This document shows positions 1-7,340 of a DNA stretch of 64,000 bases, in pieces. Where the stretch lies: NCBI GenBank assembly GCA_900539165.1, contig UQAZ01000005.1, positions 1 through 64,000 on the forward strand, in the 5' to 3' direction. Position 1 is the first letter of the stretch; every line of letters begins with the position of its first letter. The position numbers and the translations under genes were made by a program. Under the pieces are notes generated by a model. That model searched no databases, had not been told where the DNA came from, and was given only the letters and a program-made list of their open reading frames with translations. This DNA comes from an uncultured Oscillospiraceae bacterium (lineage in GTDB: Bacteria > Bacillota > Clostridia > Oscillospirales > Acutalibacteraceae).

Positions 1-332
1 ATTTTTGCAAATATCCTCATACACATACGCAACATGATTTTTTATAAATCCCTCTTTAATTTTATCAAGAACAAAATCTATGTGTTCGCTTTAAATATAT
101 GATTTATAAGGGTATACAAACTTAAACCAAAACCTTATATAGTTATCCTTGATAGTATTTGTGTCTCTGCATATAATTATAAAAGCGTTGAAGATTTTGC
201 TTTCTTCAACGCTTTTTCTAATGGGTATGTAGACCTTTTTTCGTTAATTTTATGTTTTTAATGTGTTTGACCGCCCACTATACATATTTTTCGAGTCTCG
301 AAAGTGGCTTAAATAGGGCGTTTTGAAAATTT
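1..332. other. Left-edge stretch without a recognisable gene
   Basis: No convincing gene is seen. On the minus strand positions 1-94 are open but contain no good start, so they could be a remnant or the inside of a gene running off the left edge; I cannot identify it. The only clear element is the hairpin at 181-217. The rest is A+T-rich spacer downstream of the truncated SASP gene. Confidence 0.5.
181..217. terminator. Bidirectional intrinsic terminator
   Basis: A 13-bp perfect stem (AAAAGCGTTGAAG with CTTCAACGCTTTT) closes a 10-nt loop and carries a T run on one side and an A run on the other, so it can terminate from both directions. The gene it serves probably lies left of the window. 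Confidence 0.8.
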
Positions 333-422
333 TTAATGCAAAAAAACACCAACCTCTGAAGCGGCTTCCATCTTAAAGCGGTTGAGAGCTTCCTTAGCTT
401 CAGGAACTGTGTTCTTTGCCAT
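333..422 (-). pseudogene. Truncated alpha/beta-type small acid-soluble spore protein
   Basis: The 29-residue product starts MAKNTVPEAKEALNRFKMEA and continues ASEVGV before ending FLH-stop. This matches the N-terminal half of alpha/beta SASPs, the DNA-coating proteins that protect spore chromosomes (family pattern VPxxxxALxxxKxExAxExGV). The second conserved block, with the G-x-x-T-x-R and GSVGG-like segment, is absent in all three frames downstream, so this is a truncation rather than a simple frameshift. A ribosome binding site (GAGGTG) sits 8 nt before the ATG. The break lies next to a run of seven T on the coding strand. Family assignment is from pattern recognition; loss of function is inferred. 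Confidence 0.72.
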
Positions 423-674
423 GTCTGATACACCTCGCTTAAAAAGATTTGCAAAGGCAGACGCCGTGCAAAAACGCTTTCGCCTTTGCAAAACATCATT
501 TTCACCTTGCAAGTATATTTTGTGTATCGTATTCGATTTTACAACTGAAAAATTTTTACATTTTTTCTTTTGTGTTCATCAGTTAGCCGATTTTTTTAGT
601 CTTACTTTTTTAATGTATATTATCGAATTTTATAAAATCAAATTTTGGCTGAAAAGTCGTTATTTCTGAAATTA

Positions 675-1715
675 TTACAAATTGCAGTCGATTGCGACCT
701 TGATTACTCCGTCTTGCTTATTCTCGAAAAGGTCATATGCCTCTGCGATTTTGTCGAGAGGGTAGGTGTGGGTGATAAGCGGCTCGGTGTTAAGGCGTCC
801 TTGCTCGATAAGCCTAAGGGTTTCCTCGCAGTCACAGCCGTCTACACCGCCTGTTTTGAATGTCAGGTTTTTGCCGTACATATCGGGGAGTGGAAGCGTT
901 TGTGCCTTATCATAGAGTGCGACAACGGTTACTATTGCGTTAGGTCTTGCACATTCCCACGCAAGGTGGAAGGTTGAGTCCGCACCCGCAACTTCAAGCA
1001 CAACATCTGCACCGCCGTGCATACTGTTTTCTTTTACAAAATCGAGGCATTTTTCAGGTGAAACGGTAAGCACCTCGGGATAATTTTTGTTAATAAAAGC
1101 AATGCGGTTTTCGTCTTTTTCGCATACGATAATGCGTTTTGGATTTTTGAGCATTACGCAGAGCAATGTGCAAATTCCCGTTGGTCCGGCACCTATAATC
1201 AACACGGTATCGTCCTGTGTGATTTCAGATATTTTTGCAGCCCAAAAGCCTGTTGCAAGCACATCACCGACGAGTAATGCCTGCTTGTCTGTAACGCTGT
1301 CGGGGATTTTGTTCAGTCCTTGATCGGCAAACGGCACACGCACATATTCAGCCTGGCCTCCGTCAATGCGACATCCGAGCGCCCAGCCTCCGTTTTTGTC
1401 GGTGCAGTTATTTACAAAGCCGTTTTTGCAGAAAAAACATTCTCCGCAAAAGGTTTCTACATTTACAGTTACACGGTCGCCCGGCTTTACATTTGTTACG
1501 GCGCTGCCGACTTCCTCTACTATTCCCACCATTTCGTGTCCGACGGTGCTTCCGACAACCGCACGGGGAACGCTTCCGTGCTTTATATGCAGGTCGCTTG
1601 AACAAATGCTTGCAAGAGTGACTTTGACAATCGCATCTCTTTCGTGCATAAGCGACGGCTTGGCTTTTTCAATTAATTCAAACTTTCCTTTTTCGGTATA
1701 TGTATAGGCTTTCAT
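675..1715 (-). CDS. Zinc-dependent medium-chain alcohol dehydrogenase
   Basis: A 346-residue MDR-family NAD(P)-dependent dehydrogenase. Visible motifs: catalytic-zinc ligands Cys38 and the GHE motif at 59-61, structural-zinc cysteines at 90, 93, 96 and 104, and the Rossmann glycine motif GAGPTG at 175-180. I chose the ATG at 1715 because AAAGGA lies just upstream and it gives the usual family length; an upstream extension to 1856 looks unlike the family. Substrate cannot be read from sequence; it could be a secondary alcohol, polyol or threonine dehydrogenase. It stands alone, divergent from the sialidase gene. Confidence 0.88.
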   Translation of the reverse strand: MKAYTYTEKGKFELIEKAKPSLMHERDAIVKVTLASICSSDLHIKHGSVPRAVVGSTVGHEMVGIVEEVGSAVTNVKPGDRVTVNVETFCGECFFCKNGFVNNCTDKNGGWALGCRIDGGQAEYVRVPFADQGLNKIPDSVTDKQALLVGDVLATGFWAAKISEITQDDTVLIIGAGPTGICTLLCVMLKNPKRIIVCEKDENRIAFINKNYPEVLTVSPEKCLDFVKENSMHGGADVVLEVAGADSTFHLAWECARPNAIVTVVALYDKAQTLPLPDMYGKNLTFKTGGVDGCDCEETLRLIEQGRLNTEPLITHTYPLDKIAEAYDLFENKQDGVIKVAIDCNL

Positions 1716-1864
1716 TTTATATTCCTTTTGGCTTGGATTTTGCAACGGCGACTGTTTTAATATCAACGTGGCCTTGCGCCTTTGTAGTTTTTGTAAAATT
1801 ATTATATTATTCCGTGCATTTGGTGTCAAGGCTTTGCAATAGCTGTCGGTGGGCATTAATCGGC

Positions 1865-1893
1865 TTGCTTTTTTTGCAGTATAATGTTATATT
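1865..1893 (+). promoter_or_regulatory. Sigma-A-type promoter for the sialidase gene
   Basis: TTGCTT and TATATT are separated by 17 bp, about 80 nt before the sialidase start. The -10 is good and the -35 moderate. Confidence 0.45.
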
Positions 1894-1972
1894 ATTTATT
1901 GAATAACTAAAGGCTCGTTAGGGCTTAGGCACTCGCAAAATGAAAAGTGGAGTGCCTTTTTTGGAGGAAGCC

Positions 1973-3436
1973 ATGAACAAAAAGACAGCAAAGAAAATTT
2001 GCTTATCTGTGTTAGGTGTGGCAGTATTGGCACTTGTAATTACGGCGATAGTGTTTTTTGCAAGGTTAAGTGACAGCTCACCGTTGGAAATCGCAGATAA
2101 GCCGAGTGACAGCATTACATCAGAGCAACCGTTTATTCAGGGCGTGAACGCAGGCAGTGACAATTTCAGAATACCTGCAATCGTTACTCTTGATAACGGC
2201 AGGCTCGTAAGCGCTGTTGATGCAAGATACGACCAAACGCAAGACGGAGGCGGACTGGATACCGTTGTTGCTTATAGCGATGACAACGGCAAAACCTGGA
2301 ACAGCTATACTGCTAATTTCTTAGGTGATAACGGTAATAAATATGACAAAGAATCTACCTCGTTTATTGACCCTGAGTTGTTGACAGACGGCAAAACCGT
2401 GTGGATGATGACCACCTTTTATTCGGGCGGTGTTGCACTTTCGGGTTATACCGGATTAAAGGCTGCCGTTGACAAGCCTGCTTTTGACAGCGACGGAATG
2501 CTTTTGCTTTCAAAAAATCACGGCTTGAGCTATAAGTATAAGGTTGATACAGAAAACTTTGAAAACGGTTATTCAAAAATTTTGGATAAAAACGGCAATA
2601 ATACGGGATACTGCATTGATGAATATTTCTTCTTGTATGACGAAAACAACGAGAAAATAGGTAATATTTTCTATGTTAAATCAAAGTCGGTATTTTCGGT
2701 TGTGCCGACAACATTTTTGTATATGACAAAATCGTCCGACGGCGGAGAGAGCTTTGGCGCACCTAAGCTTGTAAATGTAAAAAAGAGCGACGAGCCTTTT
2801 TACGGAGCTGCACCGGGCAGAGGTCTTGTTACATCCGACGGAACTATGATTTTGTCCGCATATTTTGCAAACATTAAAAAGGGACTTCAATTTTCCTCGT
2901 TTGTCTATTCAAATGACGGGGGAGAAAGCTGGCAAAGAAGCGATGATTTGCCGTTTAACGAGCAATGCGAGTATTCGGGTGAAAGCCAAATTGTAGAGCT
3001 TCCAAACGGAACGCTTCGCTGTTTCTTTAGAAATAACAGCAACAGACTTTCATATGTTGATGCCGTAAAGCAAGACGGAAAATATGTATGGGGCGACATT
3101 GTGATAACCGATATCGAGACAACAAGCAGTTGTATGCTCAGCGCCGTAAGTGTTAAAGATAACGGCAAGGATTACATTCTTGTGTCCTGCCCGACAGGTA
3201 CAAAGACAGACGATAAGGGCGAGTTAAAGCACGAAAGAACAGACGGAAAAATCTTTGCGTTTGCATTAGATGAGTCCGGCAAAATGACCCTTGTAAATAC
3301 AACCTCTGTTAAAAAAGACGCATTTATGTATTCTTGTATGACGCTGACAAAGGACGGAAATATTGCGATTGTATATGAGAGCGAAGTAGGCGAAATTACC
3401 TTTACAATCTATCAGCTTTCGCAGTTGCTCGGCTAA
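1973..3436 (+). CDS. Membrane-anchored sialidase (GH33-like, BNR/Asp-box)
   Basis: A 487-residue protein that should release terminal sialic acids from glycoconjugates outside the cell. It has an N-terminal hydrophobic helix (about residues 8-32), then the FRIP motif at 65-68 whose Arg binds the sialate carboxylate. Asp boxes of S-x-D-x-G-x-[ST]-[WF] type lie at 102-109, 254-261 and 313-320. Near the C-terminus, Tyr in YSCM followed by IVYE fits the catalytic tyrosine region of GH33. Start at 1973 follows GGAGG at good spacing. No nan catabolic genes are nearby, so liberated sialate may be used elsewhere or exposed for other enzymes. Exo-sialidase specificity is inferred. Confidence 0.85.
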   Translation: MNKKTAKKICLSVLGVAVLALVITAIVFFARLSDSSPLEIADKPSDSITSEQPFIQGVNAGSDNFRIPAIVTLDNGRLVSAVDARYDQTQDGGGLDTVVAYSDDNGKTWNSYTANFLGDNGNKYDKESTSFIDPELLTDGKTVWMMTTFYSGGVALSGYTGLKAAVDKPAFDSDGMLLLSKNHGLSYKYKVDTENFENGYSKILDKNGNNTGYCIDEYFFLYDENNEKIGNIFYVKSKSVFSVVPTTFLYMTKSSDGGESFGAPKLVNVKKSDEPFYGAAPGRGLVTSDGTMILSAYFANIKKGLQFSSFVYSNDGGESWQRSDDLPFNEQCEYSGESQIVELPNGTLRCFFRNNSNRLSYVDAVKQDGKYVWGDIVITDIETTSSCMLSAVSVKDNGKDYILVSCPTGTKTDDKGELKHERTDGKIFAFALDESGKMTLVNTTSVKKDAFMYSCMTLTKDGNIAIVYESEVGEITFTIYQLSQLLG

Positions 3437-3480
3437 AAAATATCGGCACGGATAAAATCATGCCAAACGACATATAAAGC

Positions 3481-3524
3481 AAAAGAGATAATCTTCACAT
3501 TCGGTGGTGAGATTATCTCTTTTT
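3481..3524. terminator. Bidirectional terminator between sialidase and nrdG
   Basis: Long inverted repeat with AAAAGAGATAATCT and AGATTATCTCTTTT arms between convergent genes, with A and T runs on its two sides. Confidence 0.85.
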
Positions 3525-3532
3525 GTTATTCG

Positions 3533-4063
3533 TTATTCAAGATAGAGAACGATTTTTTTCTCATTAATCGTTTTCTTTATGTCGATTACTCGCTGATTTG
3601 ACGAGCCACGGAATTTCAGAGTGATTGAATGAAGTTCCTCCACAAACGGGCCGTCAACAAGTACATCAATCAAGGTCAGCATTTCCTTTGCAATTTCTGT
3701 TGCGGCTCTGCTTTTAGGCTCTCCCTCACCGAGTATCTGCTCAAATGTAAAGCCTGTGTAGCACCACACATTTTTATTAGGGAATCGTTCATGAAACATT
3801 ACCAAAAACGGAACTAAAACCTTTTGATTTTCAGGCTCAAACGGCTCTCCTCCAAGCAGAGTTATTCCGTTAATCCAGTCGTGGTCTACGCTCTTAAAGA
3901 TTTCCTCCATGGTTTCCTCTGTAAAAAGCTGACCGTAGCCGAAATCCCAAGTCATACTGTTAAAGCAGTTCTTGCAATGGTGGCGACAGCCGGAAACAAA
4001 AAGAGATGTACGAACGCCCTCGCCGTTTGCAATGTCGTTTGTTTTAATTTCAGCCCAATTCAT
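3533..4063 (-). CDS. nrdG: Anaerobic ribonucleotide reductase activating enzyme
   Basis: A 176-residue radical-SAM activase that puts the glycyl radical on NrdD. The [4Fe-4S] cluster motif C-x3-C-x2-C is at Cys26, Cys30 and Cys33, and the SAM-binding GGEP motif follows near residue 70. Length is normal for NrdG. The start has an AAGGGG site 11 nt upstream. Unlike the usual nrdD-nrdG operon, its partner is about 3.3 kb away (7341) on the other strand with three unrelated genes between. Confidence 0.93.
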   Translation of the reverse strand: MNWAEIKTNDIANGEGVRTSLFVSGCRHHCKNCFNSMTWDFGYGQLFTEETMEEIFKSVDHDWINGITLLGGEPFEPENQKVLVPFLVMFHERFPNKNVWCYTGFTFEQILGEGEPKSRAATEIAKEMLTLIDVLVDGPFVEELHSITLKFRGSSNQRVIDIKKTINEKKIVLYLE

Positions 4064-4179
4064 AAATAAATCATCCCCTTATATGATGATTATTATATCA
4101 AAATATGTCGCTTTTTTCAACAGTCTATTGATTTTGTATATATAATGGTATAAAATTAAATAAAGAAAGAGGCGGTTTT

Positions 4180-4683
4180 ATGAGCGAAAAAAATAATCAG
4201 CAAAAGAAAAAAGGTATTGGCGGATTTTTGCAGTTTTTGAAATTTGCAATGTTTTCGGCTTCTGCCGGAATTATCGAAATTGCAAGCTTCACTTTGATGA
4301 ACACCGTGCTGATTAAGCTTCCGTTTATTCAAAACGCTCTTCAAAGCAATGAAACTTTTGCAAGGATTATGAATAACGAATACGGTCCGATGTATCTTAT
4401 CGCACTTGTTTTGTCGGTGCTTTGGAATTTTACATTCAACCGTAAATTTACATTCAAGTCGGCTTCTAATGTTCCTGTGGCTATGCTGAAGGTGTTTGCG
4501 TTTTATTGCGTGTTCACTCCCGTTACGGTTATTGCGGGTAATTATTTTACCGCTGAATTTGCCGATGTTAAGGGTATTGAATATATTGTTCTTGGTTGTA
4601 CTATGGCATGCAATATGATTACGGAGTTTTTGTATGACAAATTTGTGGTGTTCCGTGACGCCTTAGACAAAAAGAAAAAATAA
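4180..4683 (+). CDS. GtrA-like four-helix membrane protein
   Basis: A 167-residue protein with about four membrane helices and the family signature WNFTFNRKFTF between helices two and three. GtrA proteins are proposed to flip or carry lipid-linked sugars for cell-surface glycosylation. No glycosyltransferase sits beside it, so the substrate is unknown. A Lys/Gln-rich cytoplasmic N-terminus precedes the first helix. An AGAGGCGG ribosome binding site supports the start. Confidence 0.82.
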   Translation: MSEKNNQQKKKGIGGFLQFLKFAMFSASAGIIEIASFTLMNTVLIKLPFIQNALQSNETFARIMNNEYGPMYLIALVLSVLWNFTFNRKFTFKSASNVPVAMLKVFAFYCVFTPVTVIAGNYFTAEFADVKGIEYIVLGCTMACNMITEFLYDKFVVFRDALDKKKK

Positions 4684-4712
4684 AAATAAGTGGCACAATG
4701 CACGAAAAATAA

Positions 4713-4750
4713 GGCTCTCGGTTGTTGTTTCAATCGAGAGCCGTTTTTTT
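4713..4750. terminator. Bidirectional terminator
   Basis: GGCTCTCG pairs with CGAGAGCC across a 14-nt loop, followed by seven T, between the convergent gtrA-like and response-regulator genes. The T run overlaps the response regulator stop codon. Confidence 0.85.
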
Positions 4751-5453
4751 ATTTATTGAATCTGTATCCCTTGCCCCAAATAGTGTTGATAAGCTCCATA
4801 TTATTATCGACCGAAAAAAGCTTTTCACGAACTCTGTTAATGTGAACGGTGACGGTTGAGGTGTCTCCGTTAGAGTCGTACTTCCATATTTTATTGAGCA
4901 ACTCATTTTTGTTAAATACCGTATCGGGACTTTCCGCAAGCATTGCAAGCAGGTCAAACTCCTTATTCGTAAAGGTGACTTCCTTGTTTTCAAAGAAAAC
5001 TCGGCGAGACTGCTTGTCGATTTTAAGAGAGTCGATTTCTATTACATCGCTCGGATGACCTGATGATGCGGTGGTAAGTCGCTCGTATCTGTTAATGTGG
5101 GCTATAACTCTTGCCACAAGCTCTGACGGGCTGAACGGCTTAACTATATAGTCGTCCGCACCAAAGCCCAAACCTTTGATTTTGTCTAAATCGTCACGCT
5201 TTGCACTTACGAAAATAATCGGAACATTGCTGAATTTTCGGATTCTTTGGCATATTTCCATTCCGTCTATTCCCGGAAGCATAATGTCCAGAATAATCAA
5301 ATTGTAATTGTCTGCTCTTGCCATTTCAAGACCGATTAAACCTTCTCCGGCGGTGCTTATGTCAAAGCCGTTTGCCTCGAGATAGTCCTTTTCAAGTCTT
5401 GTGATATTTTCGTCGTCCTCCACTATGAGAATTCTTTTTTTCTTGTCAGTCAT
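4749..5453 (-). CDS. OmpR/PhoB-family response regulator
   Basis: A 234-residue two-domain regulator. The receiver domain spans about 6-120, with the acidic pair in VEDDE, phospho-acceptor Asp56 in LDIMLPG and the conserved Lys in SAKR. A winged-helix DNA-binding domain occupies about 140-232 (KEFDLLAMLAESP, VTVHINRVREKL). It overlaps the upstream histidine kinase by 8 nt, so the pair is translationally coupled. Its target genes cannot be read from sequence, but the divergent nrdD region with a palindrome is an obvious place to look. Confidence 0.92.
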   Translation of the reverse strand: MTDKKKRILIVEDDENITRLEKDYLEANGFDISTAGEGLIGLEMARADNYNLIILDIMLPGIDGMEICQRIRKFSNVPIIFVSAKRDDLDKIKGLGFGADDYIVKPFSPSELVARVIAHINRYERLTTASSGHPSDVIEIDSLKIDKQSRRVFFENKEVTFTNKEFDLLAMLAESPDTVFNKNELLNKIWKYDSNGDTSTVTVHINRVREKLFSVDNNMELINTIWGKGYRFNK

Positions 5454-6972
5454 TGCTCTCGACCTCCTGAGTTATCTTGTTTAATGAGATGAGTATTGTT
5501 GTACCTTCGCCTTCTGTGCTTGTCGCCCAGATGTGTCCGCCGTGCTGTTCTATGATTTCTTTACATACCGCAAGACCTATGCCGCTTCCGTCGCTTACTC
5601 TCGTGCGTGCCTGGTCAGCTCTGTAAAAGGTTTCAAATATGTGAGAAATGTTCTTGTCGCTGATGCCTATTCCGTTGTCCTCTAAGGCTATGATAACGGA
5701 TTTGTCATAACCGTTAAGCGTTATTGTCAGCTTGCCGTTTCTCGCCTTTGAGGCATATTTGATTGAGTTTGATACAATGTTCATCAAAACTCTTGAAAAT
5801 CTTGCCGGGTCAAGGCTTACCGTTATATTCTTATCGTCGTCTTTCGGCTCTTTGTATATTATCTCAAAATTGTTCTTTTTTGCCGTGAATTGTGCGTCTG
5901 CTACATAGTCTGTCAAAAATTCGTGTAGATTTATTTCTTGCTTGTTAAGCTCAAGACTTCTTCTTTCAAGAAGCGAAATTGTTTGAAGCTCGTTTAGCAG
6001 TCGCTCAATATCGTTTGCCGAATTATATATTGTTTGAATGTATTCTTTTTGTTTTTCGGGGGTGTTGGCTATTCCGTCACGCAAACCCTCGACATATCCT
6101 TTGATAGAGGTCAGCGGCGTTCTTAAATCGTGTGCGATTCCCGCAGTCATCTGCTTTCGTGACTCGTCAATCTCGTTTCGTTGTCTTATTGATTCCTTTA
6201 GCCTTGCCGCCATTTCGTTCAATGCCTTTACAGTTACGCCTATTTCGTTTGTGGAATCGTAATCTATGCGGTAGTCAAGGTTACCCTTTGATATTTCCTC
6301 TATTCCGTCGGTCAGCTTTTTCATCGGCTTCGTAATGCCCTGTGCGGTTATGAGCGACATTACTGTGATAGAAAGAATTAATATAAGTATTATTATTACT
6401 AATATAAATGTCGTTCTTGTTGAAATCAATTTTGCCGAATCCACGGTGCTGGTTTGCGTGTCCATAACGGAGTAGTCGTCGCTCGTTATGAATATCGTAT
6501 ATTCATTGTTGCCCTTGCTTGCATGGCTGATAATCAAGAGGCCGTTGTCACCAAAATAGTTTACATTCTGCGTTTGGTCAAATTCGACTATATTATGTGC
6601 CTTTTCAAGTATTTCACGCTTGCTTTTTCTTGAAAAGTATTCGCCGTTGCTCTTTTGAATAAAAATGTCGGCATTTACTTTTTCTGCTTCATCGAATATT
6701 TTATTTAGCTGTTCCTCTTTTTGCGCTCTGGAGTTATTGCCTGTAAGCTCAGAAGTTATAGCAGATACTGTTTGCGACCATTGCACCTGATTGAGCAGGG
6801 AGTAACTCTTTGTGTTTACGCTTGCAAAGTTGTAGAAGCTCGGCAAAAATGCGTTTAACAGCAGAGCAAGTATGGCGGTCATTACTATCGCCGTTGCTAT
6901 GCCCGATATTGCCGCAACAGCCACTCGTGTTTTTATTTTCAAGTTTTTTGAGTTGTGCTTTTTCAGTTTCAT
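5446..6972 (-). CDS. Membrane sensor histidine kinase
   Basis: A 508-residue kinase: first helix about 16-43, an extracytoplasmic sensor region about 50-183, second helix about 188-210, HAMP about 211-263, HisKA with phospho-acceptor His281 in AHDLRTPL, and an ATPase domain with N box (NIVSNSIKYA), EDNGIGIS and GSGIGLAV. All catalytic motifs are intact. The gene precedes its regulator, the reverse of the commonest order. AGGAT lies 7 nt before the ATG. The signal sensed is unknown. Confidence 0.92.
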   Translation of the reverse strand: MKLKKHNSKNLKIKTRVAVAAISGIATAIVMTAILALLLNAFLPSFYNFASVNTKSYSLLNQVQWSQTVSAITSELTGNNSRAQKEEQLNKIFDEAEKVNADIFIQKSNGEYFSRKSKREILEKAHNIVEFDQTQNVNYFGDNGLLIISHASKGNNEYTIFITSDDYSVMDTQTSTVDSAKLISTRTTFILVIIILILILSITVMSLITAQGITKPMKKLTDGIEEISKGNLDYRIDYDSTNEIGVTVKALNEMAARLKESIRQRNEIDESRKQMTAGIAHDLRTPLTSIKGYVEGLRDGIANTPEKQKEYIQTIYNSANDIERLLNELQTISLLERRSLELNKQEINLHEFLTDYVADAQFTAKKNNFEIIYKEPKDDDKNITVSLDPARFSRVLMNIVSNSIKYASKARNGKLTITLNGYDKSVIIALEDNGIGISDKNISHIFETFYRADQARTRVSDGSGIGLAVCKEIIEQHGGHIWATSTEGEGTTILISLNKITQEVESND

Positions 6973-7001
6973 ATTATTTATCCTGTGATTTTATTATAAT
7001 C

Positions 7002-7030
7002 ATTTTAACCTTTTTCACACTATTATTCAA
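7002..7030 (-). promoter_or_regulatory. Sigma-A-type promoter for the kinase-regulator operon
   Basis: Read on the minus strand, TTGAAT and TAAAAT are 17 bp apart, ending about 30 nt before the histidine kinase start. Confidence 0.55.
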
Positions 7031-7067
7031 GATATATTTGTTCGGTCAACTTTTTGCAAACGGTCGC

Positions 7068-7086
7068 ATATTACAAATTGTAATAT
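7068..7086. promoter_or_regulatory. Perfect 19-bp palindrome, candidate operator
   Basis: ATATTACAA and TTGTAATAT flank a single central A, giving two perfect 9-bp arms. It lies about 38 bp upstream of the kinase-operon -35 and about 130 bp upstream of the nrdD -35. The geometry suits a dimeric regulator; which one is unknown. Confidence 0.6.
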
Positions 7087-7184
7087 AAACCGTGCGAAAA
7101 GAATTGAAAAAGCCGAGATATGGGCATTTCACCAAAAACGCAATTACTACATTTCGTATTAAATTAGGCTTACATTAAAAAATG

Positions 7185-7200
7185 TCACAATATATTGTGT
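7185..7200 (+). promoter_or_regulatory. NrdR box upstream of nrdD
   Basis: The 16-bp site TCACAATATATTGTGT contains a perfect 14-bp palindrome and agrees with the known NrdR-box pattern (acaCwAtATaTwGtgt) at 15 of 16 positions. NrdR is the ATP-cone repressor of ribonucleotide reductase genes. The site ends 17 bp before the -35. NrdR boxes usually occur in pairs about 31 bp apart; I see no convincing second copy here. Confidence 0.75.
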
Positions 7201-7217
7201 TATTTTGCCAAAATCTA

Positions 7218-7246
7218 TTGACTTAATCACAAGCATTTGGTATTAT
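7218..7246 (+). promoter_or_regulatory. nrdD promoter
   Basis: TTGACT and TATTAT with exactly 17 bp between them, giving a leader of about 90 nt before the nrdD ATG. Confidence 0.75.
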
Positions 7247-7340
7247 GTAAAAGGTCCGTTCATAACGGTTACAGATTTGTAACAAATAATTGTAGCAGAT
7301 AAACTATGTAAAGTAAAAATTTCAGTAAAGGGGAAAGAGT

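Noticed and set aside
278..505. 75-codon minus-strand frame over the SASP remnant
   Set aside because: Different frame from the SASP match; its product is low-complexity and unlike any family.
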